Assembly: GCA_010365205.1 (NCBI GenBank)
Contig: JAAFGU010000024.1
Coordinates: 1 to 15,333, forward strand
Source: Aromatoleum sp.
Lineage (GTDB): Bacteria; Pseudomonadota; Gammaproteobacteria; Burkholderiales; Casimicrobiaceae
DNA: 15,333 nucleotides
Direction: 5' to 3'
Below the pieces are notes generated by a model. That model saw only the letters and a program-made list of their open reading frames with translations. It did no database searches and had not been told where the DNA came from. This document shows, in pieces, positions 6,501 to 13,401 of the stretch. The first letter of the stretch is position 1, and each line of letters opens with the position of its first letter. The translations under genes were made by a program, and so were the position numbers.

Positions 6501-9500
6501 GTGCCGATGGCGGCACCCACGGTGGGCGCGCCGCCGAACTGGTAGAAGCGCGGATACGGGTGCGTCACCGCGTCGTAGGACTCCTGGCACGACACGTCGG
6601 GTGTGCCGTAGCCCAGCCACGGGTCGGGGGCGATGCCGATCGCCTTGTCGCACCATTCGACCTCGGTCTTCCAGTAGTGGCGGGGGATCTTGGTGTAACG
6701 CGTCGTCGCCGAACATCCGGCGCCGGCAACCCGCTCGCCCAGGACCGGCGTCGTGAACCTGCCGCTGGGATAGAACAACTGGCCCGCGGCCGCATCGGAG
6801 TAGGTGTGGTTGTTGCGGCGGCAGACGACGCCGTCGCTATTGGCATCGGCGATCAACGTCTTGCCCAGCGTCGTCGTCGCGTCGTCGCAGGTCGCATTGG
6901 TCGGCCCTTTGGGTCCCGGTGTGGCCGGGCATTGCGCATCCGACGTGCAAAGCTTGTTGTCGCGCGAGCACCTGCCGTACGCGGGACAGTCGGCGGCGCT
7001 GGTACAGGTTTGTGTGGTGTTGACGCTGCAATGGCCCGTGCTGCCAGCGCACTGCGTCAGGGCATTGGCCAGCGTGCAGGCCTGTGTATTGGGCGGATAG
7101 TTGGTGCAGAAACCGTTGACCACCGCGCACGTCGCCGTAGTGCCGTTGGTCCCGCATGGGAACCCGACGTTGCCGCTGGTGCAGGCGCCCGTCACGTTGC
7201 ATTGGCTCGCCAGCGTGCACGCCGCGTTGACGTTGCCGGCCGTGCATTTGTTGACGGCGCCGCAGGTTGCGTTCGCGCCGTTGCCCATGCATGCCGTGCC
7301 GGTGTTGGCGCCGGAGGTGCAACTGCCGTTGATATTGCACATCGCGGCCGTTGTGCAGACCGTCGTCGCCGGCAGGCCCGCCGTGCATTTGTTCACGGCG
7401 CCGCAGGTGGCATTGGCCCCGTTGGTGGCGCAGGCAACACCGGTGTTCGCGCCGGTGGTGCATGTGCCGCTGACATTGCACTGTGAGGCCAAGGTGCAGA
7501 CCGTCGTGGCCGGCTTGCCGGCGCTGCATTTATTCACCGGACCGCAGGTGGCGTTGGCACCGTTGGGGGTGCAGGCGACGCCGGTATTCGCCCCGGTCGA
7601 GCAAGTACCCGTTACGTTGCAATCCGCGGCCACCGTGCAGACCGTCGTCGCCGGCTTGCCCGCCGTGCATCGGTCCACGGGGCCGCAGGTGGCGTTGGCA
7701 CCACTGCCGGTACATACGACACCCGTGTTGGTCCCGGTCGTGCAGGTCCCGCTGCCGTTGCACTGCGCGTTCGTCGTGCAGGCGCTGCCGACGAGGCCGG
7801 CGGTGCACTTGTTGACCGCGCCGCAGGTCGCATTGGCGCCGCTCCCGGTGCAGGCGACGCCGATGTTGGTCCCGGTCGTGCAGGTCCCGTTGCCGTTACA
7901 TTGCGCGGCCAGCGTGCACGCATTGCCGACCAGGCCGGCGGTGCACTTGTTGATCGGGCCGCAGGTCGCGTTCACGCCGTTGGCGTTGCACGCTACGCCG
8001 ACATTGGACCCGGTCGTGCAGGCGCCCGCCTTGTCGCAAACGCTGTTGATGGTGCAGGCGTTTCCCACGAGGCCGGTCGTGCAGCTGCCGTTGTTGGTGC
8101 AGTTGGCGGCAATGGCGCAGACGGTGTTCACCTTGGCGCCGGCATTGGAGCAGCGGTTGCTGCAGTCGCCGACGGTGTTGCAGGCGCCGCCGGAAAAACC
8201 GTTGGAGTAATTGCAAATCCCGGCCGCGGCGATCGGGCAGCTCGCCGAATTGGCGCCGACCGCGGCACAGGTGGTGCCGATTGTCGTCGCGCAATGATTC
8301 GGGAACGCCTTGCAGTCGCTGTTGTTGGCGCACACGCCGTTGGGCGTGCCGCCCGTCGTCTGGTAGTTGCAGGTGCCGGTGCTCGGGCAGTCGCTGTTGG
8401 TGGTGCAGGTCGCATTGGTGACCGAGCACTTGCCGCTGCCGGTTACGTTGGGACAGTCGTTCGACGTGGCGCAAACGCTCGTCGTGCCCTGGCAGTATTT
8501 GAGGCCCGTGCAATCGGTGTTGGTCGTGCACTGCTTGCTCGTCTGCGTGCTGCAGGTGCCGTAGATGAACGGGCAGTCGGCATCCGCGGCGCAGACGGCA
8601 TTGGTCTTGCTGCATTTGCCCGCGTAGGTCGGCGGCGGGCAGACGTTCTGCAATGTGCACTGCCTCCCTTCCGGGTCGGGATTAGGGCATGGGAAGCTCG
8701 ATGGGGGAGACGGGTTACCGTCCGGGTCGATCCACTTCAGCGAGCAGGTGGCGGGATCAGGCGGTATCGGAACGATGTTGGCGCAGGTCTGCGCGCCCTG
8801 CGCGCCCTGGCAAGATTGCGAAACGTCGTCGCAGGAGCGCTTGGAGGTGCCGGTGCACGTCTGCGGGTTGATGCCGCCGCAAAGGGCCGACGTCCCGGCG
8901 ACACAAGCTTCCCGGGTGGCGCTGCAGGTCGTTGCGACTCCGCACGCGCCCGCGCTGAAGCCGGTGCAGGTGCCGGCGACGAATCCGCCGCAGTTGCCGT
9001 TGGCGGTATTGCAGGCACCGGCTGCGCCGCTGCAGTTGCCGTTGGCCGTATTGCAGACGCCGGCCGCGCCGTTGCAATTTCCGTTGGCGGTGTTGCAGGC
9101 GCCGGCGACGACGCCGGCACAGGTGCCATTGCCGGTGTTGCAGGCGCCGGCAACGACACCGGCGCAGGTTCCGTTGCCGGTGTTGCAGGCGCCGGCGGTC
9201 GAGCCGGCGCAGGTGCCATTCCCCGTGTTGCAGGCGCCGACGACGTTGCCGGCGCAGTTGCCGGTCGCTACCGCGCCGCTGCAGGAACCGACCGCACGGT
9301 AACCATCGCAGGTCTGGGTGATAGCTGCCAGTATCAACGGGGCATCGCTTATCGTGCCTCGCCGCGCCCCGCGCGCGTCCGCGACGACGCCCATGTCGCA
9401 GGTCTGCGGAACCGGATTGGACGTCGTCTGCGGCCACTCGGAACTGGTGATGTCGCACCACAGGACGTTCTCGTTCTGGAAGAAGTACTTCGTGTTCTTG

Positions 9501-10579
9501 ACGGCGTCCCAGTTCGGCCGCACCGTCGCGTTGCCGGGGATCGGCACCACCAGCGTCGGCGCCATGTCGACCTTCGAGGCGATGTAGCTGATCGCGACGG
9601 ACGTCACCGCAGGCGTCATCAGACCACGTGGTTGCGTTGAATCCGGTGGAATCCTCGGATAGAGGTAATCGCCGGTGGCGGCGGGCGCGCCCGACGCGGC
9701 GGCGGCGACCACGCCGTTGGTCCGGCAGTAGGCGGGGTTCGACACGAACGGCTTGCCCCCGTCGTCGTTGCCCTGCGTCCAGTCGGAGTTGCACCACAGT
9801 CCGACCGTCACCAGTGCGGTCAGGTCCACGCACGGCGCGGTCTTGCAGTCCAGCGGATCGGCGGCGTTGAAGTAAGGGTCCGCCGGCACCGTCTTCCAGC
9901 CGTTGGTGTTGGCGCTGGTCATCTGCGGGAACGATGAGGCATCCGGATACGCCGGCGGGTCGTACTGCAGGCGCGGGTTGTAATAGACGTGGTTCATCGC
10001 GGCGTTGTGCGCGGGCGCCGGCCATAGCTGCCAGTACGGGTATTCGCTGCCGCCGGTGGGCGATCCCGATGTGACGGGGATCATCGTGATGCCCGGCGCG
10101 GGACCCGTATCGATGCCGCCGGTGCAGGTCGGGGGGATCACCGACATATTGCAGCCGGCGCCGGGCCCGCTCTTGTCGAAGCGCGAATCGTAGAGCGGGA
10201 AGGCTATGCCCGGCTCTGACCAGATGTATTCGGGCGACAAGTATTTGCCGCTGCCCTGGGCAGTCGCGTCGAAGATGAACCCGGTGAAGCCGCAGGTCGA
10301 ATTCTTCACGCCGCCGCCGTCGCGGCAGAATTTGGTCTTGTCGACGACGTAGTCCGGAAGGAAGTCGTACAGCATCGACGTCGAGTCGTCGATGGTCAGG
10401 ATGATATTCGGCTTCGCCTTGTTCTTGACGTTGATCGGGCCGTCGGCGAGCTTGGTCGGCTCCGAATATCCGGCGGCATAGACGGGCGTCGCGATCGGCG
10501 CGAAGCCCATGAAGATCGAGAGAGCACCCGCAAGCCAGCGCTGGTAGAGCGGTCTGGCGCTGTTCTGTTCTTGTGTCAT
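3572..10579 (-). CDS. pilY1: PilY1-type pilus tip adhesin with a giant cysteine-rich repeat insertion
   Basis: PilY1 works with the minor pilins at the type IV pilus tip in assembly, adhesion and surface sensing. This protein has 2335 residues, about twice the usual size. Residues 1 to about 36 are a signal peptide ending VYA-AG. A VWA-like domain begins with a MIDAS DxSxS motif (D64, S66, S68 in IDDSTSM). A YNP/PPAYP-type loop and the cysteine-rich block (about 424-1231, about 104 Cys) follow. The VWA fold resumes with NYANWFAYYRTRILAVK (from 1411), AHETPTLDAMARIGEYF and LFTDGFTN, which supply the expected MIDAS Thr and Asp. The C-terminal PilY1 beta-propeller spans about 1837-2310 (FHALVGEQFLGDIVDAKP, VYAGANDGMLHAF, GGLGKGGNSYYALD). 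Possible calcium loops are DANSDGVV (1245-1252) and YDNVDGVG (2037-2044). An RGD triplet lies at 2260-2262. The ATG at 10577-10579 follows an AGGGAG ribosome-binding site with 7-8 nt spacing, 22 bp after pilX. The reading frame is intact throughout. Confidence 0.93.
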   Translation of the reverse strand: MTQEQNSARPLYQRWLAGALSIFMGFAPIATPVYAAGYSEPTKLADGPINVKNKAKPNIILTIDDSTSMLYDFLPDYVVDKTKFCRDGGGVKNSTCGFTGFIFDATAQGSGKYLSPEYIWSEPGIAFPLYDSRFDKSGPGAGCNMSVIPPTCTGGIDTGPAPGITMIPVTSGSPTGGSEYPYWQLWPAPAHNAAMNHVYYNPRLQYDPPAYPDASSFPQMTSANTNGWKTVPADPYFNAADPLDCKTAPCVDLTALVTVGLWCNSDWTQGNDDGGKPFVSNPAYCRTNGVVAAAASGAPAATGDYLYPRIPPDSTQPRGLMTPAVTSVAISYIASKVDMAPTLVVPIPGNATVRPNWDAVKNTKYFFQNENVLWCDITSSEWPQTTSNPVPQTCDMGVVADARGARRGTISDAPLILAAITQTCDGYRAVGSCSGAVATGNCAGNVVGACNTGNGTCAGSTAGACNTGNGTCAGVVAGACNTGNGTCAGVVAGACNTANGNCNGAAGVCNTANGNCSGAAGACNTANGNCGGFVAGTCTGFSAGACGVATTCSATREACVAGTSALCGGINPQTCTGTSKRSCDDVSQSCQGAQGAQTCANIVPIPPDPATCSLKWIDPDGNPSPPSSFPCPNPDPEGRQCTLQNVCPPPTYAGKCSKTNAVCAADADCPFIYGTCSTQTSKQCTTNTDCTGLKYCQGTTSVCATSNDCPNVTGSGKCSVTNATCTTNSDCPSTGTCNYQTTGGTPNGVCANNSDCKAFPNHCATTIGTTCAAVGANSASCPIAAAGICNYSNGFSGGACNTVGDCSNRCSNAGAKVNTVCAIAANCTNNGSCTTGLVGNACTINSVCDKAGACTTGSNVGVACNANGVNATCGPINKCTAGLVGNACTLAAQCNGNGTCTTGTNIGVACTGSGANATCGAVNKCTAGLVGSACTTNAQCNGSGTCTTGTNTGVVCTGSGANATCGPVDRCTAGKPATTVCTVAADCNVTGTCSTGANTGVACTPNGANATCGPVNKCSAGKPATTVCTLASQCNVSGTCTTGANTGVACATNGANATCGAVNKCTAGLPATTVCTTAAMCNINGSCTSGANTGTACMGNGANATCGAVNKCTAGNVNAACTLASQCNVTGACTSGNVGFPCGTNGTTATCAVVNGFCTNYPPNTQACTLANALTQCAGSTGHCSVNTTQTCTSAADCPAYGRCSRDNKLCTSDAQCPATPGPKGPTNATCDDATTTLGKTLIADANSDGVVCRRNNHTYSDAAAGQLFYPSGRFTTPVLGERVAGAGCSATTRYTKIPRHYWKTEVEWCDKAIGIAPDPWLGYGTPDVSCQESYDAVTHPYPRFYQFGGAPTVGAAIGTDNVATPAFARVDLDITKPGATFTAVAEFGSGLGNVTRDFGGNAPDVSEMTNYANWFAYYRTRILAVKSVTSLAFLGKTLGTFNVDTSYRVGFHTLFNTPNTSFVNIADFNAGQKTSWAKQLFAIDIPLAHETPTLDAMARIGEYFVNGTSAELPGSTDPIILSCQKNWHMLFTDGFTNQNSLPKVTVDDQDDVVPNYPDFATKPIAGLVPGAGWPAPLREDAGNKASNALSDYAMNYWVTDLRKAGPMAVNNVPGTQNDPATWQHLNFAALALGTAGTLPPNSFDTPPYPQWPKPVPTVLKPDATGVDDLWHAATNGRGAFINAQSADELKLGMGSILADIANQSGARAGAGFQSANITGVNSYIYRALFQPGWYGTLTKIQIDPVTGAEVSTIWEAANQLQAQLTVIAGVKDTPWFTERNIATMDAKGNAIPFLWADLSAAQQDSLAPGKVTRSKRVLEWIRGNTRFEGKKVGQLRSRFHALVGEQFLGDIVDAKPVYVGPPNKGYSETSDPGYAAFTIKYQGRSPMVYAGANDGMLHAFADATGNEAFAYVPSALYRGNATGLGALTYQDGALPPFTHHFLVDSTPKPWDVDFGGQDWRTVLVGGLGKGGNSYYALDITDPASITTEAKAVASVLWEFTDANLGYTYGQPTIVKTHATSGGFSAGQWVAIIPSGYDNVDGVGRIFFVDIKTGAKLKEMSTGFGNASAPAGLAQIAGYTKDVKNQLVEQVYGGDLYGNFWRFDLRDPNPGKWVLEKLATFTDPGGAPQPVTIAPQIEVDVANGVDRWVFIGTGRLLDDTDLAVSQQQTLYAIRDGDVNNPLPIVKPLAPRTDMTLLADRVNGLKTKPDIGWYDDLPSDQRIVVPLQAEISVVAYIGTSPQTDPCLLGQPATVYARGFARGDSLLTDTSGNPVDGIYEAEGGVGLQVVQLEPAPGSSLPNIQIAITLGTGKTIFIKPTLPPFLGAHRMSWRLLGQ
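6929..7030 (-). repeat. CxxxxDCP-type cysteine repeats in PilY1, C-terminal copies
   Basis: Residues about 1184-1217 of PilY1 contain two short repeats of the pattern CSxxxxxxCTSxAxCPA (HCSVNTTQTCTSAADCPA, then RCSRDNKLCTSDAQCPA). They match the type found again at residues about 656-740. The longer tandem array therefore sits between two blocks of the same module. Confidence 0.6.
7052..8038 (-). repeat. Tandem 46-47-residue (138/141-bp) cysteine repeats in PilY1
   Basis: Six well-conserved units start at residues 848, 894, 940, 987, 1034 and 1081, followed by a degenerate seventh at 1127. The consensus core is CTTGxNTGVAC, then GANATCGxVNKCTAG, then a C-TxAxQ ending, with six cysteines per unit. 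Units 1-2 end LVGNAC or LVGSAC and are 46 residues long. Units 3-5 carry PATTVC and are 47 long. Unit 6 carries NVNAAC and is 46 long. All lengths are multiples of three bases, so unit gain or loss would keep the frame. Neighbours that share variants suggest growth by segmental duplication. Confidence 0.88.
8360..8614 (-). repeat. CxxxxDCP-type cysteine repeats in PilY1, N-terminal copies
   Basis: Residues about 656-740 read as diverged units of the form CS-T-xxVCAxxxDCP (AVCAADADCP, KQCTTNTDC, SVCATSNDCP, ATCTTNSDCP), each followed by a variable 5-10-residue tail with another cysteine. Similar Cys-Asp-Cys-Pro repeats are known from large secreted bacterial surface proteins; the family is not identified more exactly here. 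Confidence 0.6.
8966..9274 (-). repeat. Tandem 14-15-residue NTGNGTC repeats in PilY1
   Basis: Residues 436-538 comprise seven tandem units. A degenerate first unit (ATGNCAGNVVGAC) is followed by three NTGNGTCAGxxAGAC units and three NTANGNCxGxxAGxC units, 14-15 residues each, with two cysteines per unit. The unit composition (Gly, Ala, Asn, Thr, Cys) suggests a regular, disulfide-braced extended structure. The DNA repeats are 42-45 bp. Confidence 0.85.
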
Positions 10580-10601
10580 GGGTCTTCTCCCTGGCCTGCG
10601 C

Positions 10602-11231
10602 TTACCGCAATACCGCCTGCACGAACGAAACCGTGTTCTGCGGACCGTCGACGCGGACCGTAACCCGGTAGAACGGAACCCGCGACAGCTGGACGGCGTT
10701 TTCCTTGTTGGTCGTCTGGCCCGGCGTCTGTTTCGGCGGCATCAGGTCGCAGTTGTCGACCAGCGGCGGGCCGGCCTGCACGCACATCCGCTCGATGACG
10801 TAGCGGATCTCGTTGCCGGCGTCGTCCTTCAGCGTGCGCTTCAGAGTGAAGTTTTTTTGCTTCTGAAGTTCGCTCGGGATGCCGTTCGCGTCATCGGTCT
10901 TCTGCCAGAACGAATAGTAGTTCCAGTCGGCCAGATCCTTGTCCTTGTCGGCGATGAGGACCTTGTCGGCCTTGTTCTGGTCCTTGAACAGGGCCTGTGC
11001 CGCGTCTTCGACCGCCAGGGCCGCGGGCTGGATCGCGGCCTGACGGAATGCGAGGTTGCCAATGGCGCGGTTGGTCGTGTCGACAGACCGAACGAGGGCG
11101 ATCGCGGCGAGGCTCATCGCGACCATCACGATCAGCGCGACGAACAGCACGACGCCGCGCTCGCGTCCGGCCGGGCGTCCCGGTGCGAAGTCGGCAAGAA
11201 CGGGATTCGAGATCACGAAGCGGTATTCCAT
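10602..11231 (-). CDS. pilX: Minor pilin PilX
   Basis: This is a 209-residue minor pilin, part of the tip-initiation complex that primes type IV pilus assembly with PilY1. A 26-residue leader ends GRERG, and the hydrophobic helix VVLFVALIVMVAMSLAAIAL follows, so prepilin peptidase would cut between Gly26 and Val27. Position +5 is valine instead of the usual glutamate, as also seen in the tip pseudopilin GspK; this fits a pilin capping the tip. The rest is a soluble domain with two cysteines (MCVQAG and NCDLMPP). The start ATG at 11229-11231 lies inside the end of pilW (19-bp overlap), which suggests translational coupling. An upstream in-frame ATG would give a 243-residue form with a far too long leader. 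pilY1 begins 22 bp downstream. Confidence 0.88.
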   Translation of the reverse strand: MEYRFVISNPVLADFAPGRPAGRERGVVLFVALIVMVAMSLAAIALVRSVDTTNRAIGNLAFRQAAIQPAALAVEDAAQALFKDQNKADKVLIADKDKDLADWNYYSFWQKTDDANGIPSELQKQKNFTLKRTLKDDAGNEIRYVIERMCVQAGPPLVDNCDLMPPKQTPGQTTNKENAVQLSRVPFYRVTVRVDGPQNTVSFVQAVLR

Positions 11232-12370
11232 AGTTCGTTGCGCAACGGAATGATGGTTTCGTAAATGCGGTAGCGCCAGTTTCCGGCCGGCGAAGCCGTT
11301 GCGGAAATCGTGCCCGTCAGCCGGCCCGGGCATTTCCCCTTATTCCCGTCGCTGCAATCGAACAGGACCCAGTTTTTGTCGCGGAGATCGCGGTCGAATT
11401 GCTCGCTGCGCACGATAATGCCGATGCGCACCGCCTTGATGCGGTTCAGTGCGGCGGGGTTGCCGGGGAGCGACGTCAGCGGCGCCGCCAGCACGTTGGC
11501 CGCGCTCCACTTGCCCGTCGCCGGCACCCAGGTATGCAGCAAGCCGTCACCGACGTCGTCGATTCCGTATTGCATTTTCAGGTTCATGACGTTCGATGCG
11601 ATCGGGTTGGTCGCCGCCCCGGCCGTGAGGAGGTCGAGGCTGCGCAGCACGCCGTTGCTGACGTCGTATTGGGAGCGCTTCAGCGAATTCGGCGGGCCCA
11701 TGTTGAACAGGACCGAACTTGCTCCGAACGTGGTCGCCGCCCCGGTGTGGGTGAGCACCACCTCCCCGGTTCCGGCGGTCACCGGACCTACGGCGGTCAC
11801 CGTCGTCATCTCGCAGGCGCCGGGCGTACCGGGTGAAATCGCGACGATCTGGTCGCCTTTGGTGAAACCGGTGGGGCTTTGCACCGTGTACGGATTCCCG
11901 GGCAGCGCGGGCTTGGTGAACAGCACCGTCGAGACGATGCGGTGCGACATGCTGTAATTGACGACCATCGTGTCAGGGTTGGCGTCGGCGCCGCCGTCGG
12001 TGATTAGCACCGGAATGGGTCGCAGCGAAGGGGTCGGGGTCGCCATCGTCAGTTCAGCCGGGCACTGCGCCAGTTCGCTCGAAGCCGTCATCAGCGCGTT
12101 GCCGGCGCTGGCGAGTTCGATCGCCAGAAGGAAAGACGAGATCAGGCCGTTCTGCTGAGCGTCGCCGGCGGCCGTCGTGTTTCGCTTGAACGCCTCGGCG
12201 GTATTGAAAACCTGGTAGATGACGAGCACCGCGATCAGCGCAATGACCACGCCCACCATGACTTCGATGAGGGTCATGCCGCGCTGTCCGCGCCGCCGAT
12301 CGCTGAAAGTCGATCGACTGGGCGTCAATCCGCCGGACCTCGATCCGCTGAACGTCGTTCCGCAGGTCAT
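11213..12370 (-). CDS. pilW: Minor pilin PilW
   Basis: This 385-residue protein is a large minor pilin of the PilW family, a component of the pilus-tip priming complex. The class III prepilin signal reads RGQRG followed by MTLIEVMVGVVIALIAVLVI, with Glu at +5, and starts the long hydrophobic helix. The soluble domain holds several cysteines and a PilW-like C-terminus (NWRYRIYETIIPLRNELW). The start ATG (12368-12370) overlaps the pilV stop in an ATGA arrangement, giving a 31-residue leader, long for a pilin and rich in Ser, Arg and Thr. A later methionine is the +1 residue and cannot be the start. Its C-terminal coding region overlaps the start of pilX. Confidence 0.9.
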   Translation of the reverse strand: MTCGTTFSGSRSGGLTPSRSTFSDRRRGQRGMTLIEVMVGVVIALIAVLVIYQVFNTAEAFKRNTTAAGDAQQNGLISSFLLAIELASAGNALMTASSELAQCPAELTMATPTPSLRPIPVLITDGGADANPDTMVVNYSMSHRIVSTVLFTKPALPGNPYTVQSPTGFTKGDQIVAISPGTPGACEMTTVTAVGPVTAGTGEVVLTHTGAATTFGASSVLFNMGPPNSLKRSQYDVSNGVLRSLDLLTAGAATNPIASNVMNLKMQYGIDDVGDGLLHTWVPATGKWSAANVLAAPLTSLPGNPAALNRIKAVRIGIIVRSEQFDRDLRDKNWVLFDCSDGNKGKCPGRLTGTISATASPAGNWRYRIYETIIPLRNELWNTAS

Positions 12371-12858
12371 GTGTTTCGCCCGATGACGGCACTGGTTACG
12401 TATTGGTGCGGCGCTTTCTCGCCGGGGAGCTGCCAGAACACGGTGACGGTGACGTAGACGCTGCCTGTCGACAGCCCGTCCTTGTCGTCGACGAAGATGA
12501 CGGTCGGAAGGTTGACCTTGCCGGTGATGTCCACTCCGGGCAACCCGCCGCCCCCCGTCGGGCTGACCGCTGCCAGGAAATCGGCATATGCGGCGCCGCC
12601 GGCTGTCGAGTCGTAACTGGGCTTGAGATTGCCCAGGTCGTCGGCCCACATCTTGCCGATCAGCGAATTGGCGAGGTACACCGCCTCCGCGCGATACTCG
12701 GAATCATTGGTGACGCGCATCGACTGCGCCTGCAGGCCGACGATTCCGAGAATGCCGAACGCGAGAATCAGCAGCGCGATAAGTGCTTCGAGCAGGAAAG
12801 AGCCTCGCTGGCGCGCGCGGATTCGAGAAAGGATCGTCATTTTGGAGCGGGGCTTCAT
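12367..12858 (-). CDS. pilV: Minor pilin PilV
   Basis: This 163-residue minor pilin has the PilV-type cleavage site RQRG before SFLLEALIALLILAFGILGI, with Glu at +5, giving the N-terminal assembly helix. The family's GLQAQSMR and YRAEAVYLANSLIGKM segments follow. PilV is part of the minor-pilin complex under PilX and PilY1 at the pilus tip. Two starts are possible: the first ATG (12856-12858), giving a 19-residue leader, or the ATG at 12838-12840, giving a 13-residue leader. Neither has a clear Shine-Dalgarno sequence. It starts 6 bp after the fimT stop and overlaps pilW by 4 bp, so translational coupling is likely. Confidence 0.9.
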   Translation of the reverse strand: MKPRSKMTILSRIRARQRGSFLLEALIALLILAFGILGIVGLQAQSMRVTNDSEYRAEAVYLANSLIGKMWADDLGNLKPSYDSTAGGAAYADFLAAVSPTGGGGLPGVDITGKVNLPTVIFVDDKDGLSTGSVYVTVTVFWQLPGEKAPHQYVTSAVIGRNT

Positions 12859-12864
12859 CGGGAA

Positions 12865-13401
12865 TCAGGGACAGGCCTGCGGCTCCGTTGAAGCCGAAGC
12901 CGGGTCGCACAGCTTGACGCCGCTGGCGCTGCCGCCGATCAGGCCCACCGCGATGCGCAACTTGCGCGGTGATGTCATGCCCGTGATCGTGACGTCGATC
13001 TGACCGATGGGCGCGGTGGCGTCCGGGTTGGGGTTGAGGATGCGGCCGAGGCCGTCGTAGGTGAGCGTAGTCGAGTCCCCGGCATCTACCTTGGTCCTTG
13101 TCGCCCCTTCCTTGAACGAGTACGACTGGATCGTCTGCGCGTTACCGTCGAGGTCCGGCCCCGAAACCTGCCATCCGGTTGCCGGGTCGAGGACGAACGC
13201 CACTTGCGTATTGCGTCTCACGGCTTCCGCCTGGGCAAGGCGGATGCCGCTCAAAAGCGATTCGGATGCGTTTCGGATCTGCGCATTCCCCATGAAATCG
13301 GAGTACATCGGGCCCGCGATCAGGATGAGGATAATGAAAATAGAGATGGCGATCATCAACTCGATAAGGCTGAAGCCGCCTCGATGCCGCGCGTGGGACA
13401 T
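12865..13401 (-). CDS. fimT: Minor pilin FimT/FimU (GspH family)
   Basis: The 178-residue product has a 9-residue leader ending RGG, then FSLIELMIAISIFIILILIAG with Glu at +5. The GspH/FimT hallmark SGIRLAQAEAVRRNTQV follows. The C-terminal half is a beta-rich domain with DPATGWQVSGPDLDGN and TYDGLGRILNPNP. It ends with two cysteines (KLCDP and the final QACP). FimT/FimU links the tip complex to the pilus shaft, and some FimT proteins bind DNA during natural transformation. The ATG at 13399-13401 overlaps the upstream pilin stop by one base (TGATG), so this start is favoured over a longer in-frame form running into the pilin gene. Confidence 0.88.
   Translation of the reverse strand: MSHARHRGGFSLIELMIAISIFIILILIAGPMYSDFMGNAQIRNASESLLSGIRLAQAEAVRRNTQVAFVLDPATGWQVSGPDLDGNAQTIQSYSFKEGATRTKVDAGDSTTLTYDGLGRILNPNPDATAPIGQIDVTITGMTSPRKLRIAVGLIGGSASGVKLCDPASASTEPQACP

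Noticed and set aside
7052..8038. Repeat array considered as CRISPR or satellite DNA
   Set aside because: Units are 138-141 bp, contiguous, without unique spacers, and encode a conserved cysteine pattern in one unbroken reading frame.
7901..9640. Open plus-strand frame of 579 codons with Ala/Gly/Val repeats, plus a 369-codon one at 7101-8210
   Set aside because: Both are mirror images of the PilY1 cysteine repeats, which generate repetitive open frames in other registers. They lack start signals and any known domain.
3572..10579. Possibility that pilY1 is two genes or a frameshifted pseudogene
   Set aside because: One uninterrupted frame joins a signal peptide and MIDAS motif to the rest of the VWA-like fold and the propeller, so it reads as one intact gene.
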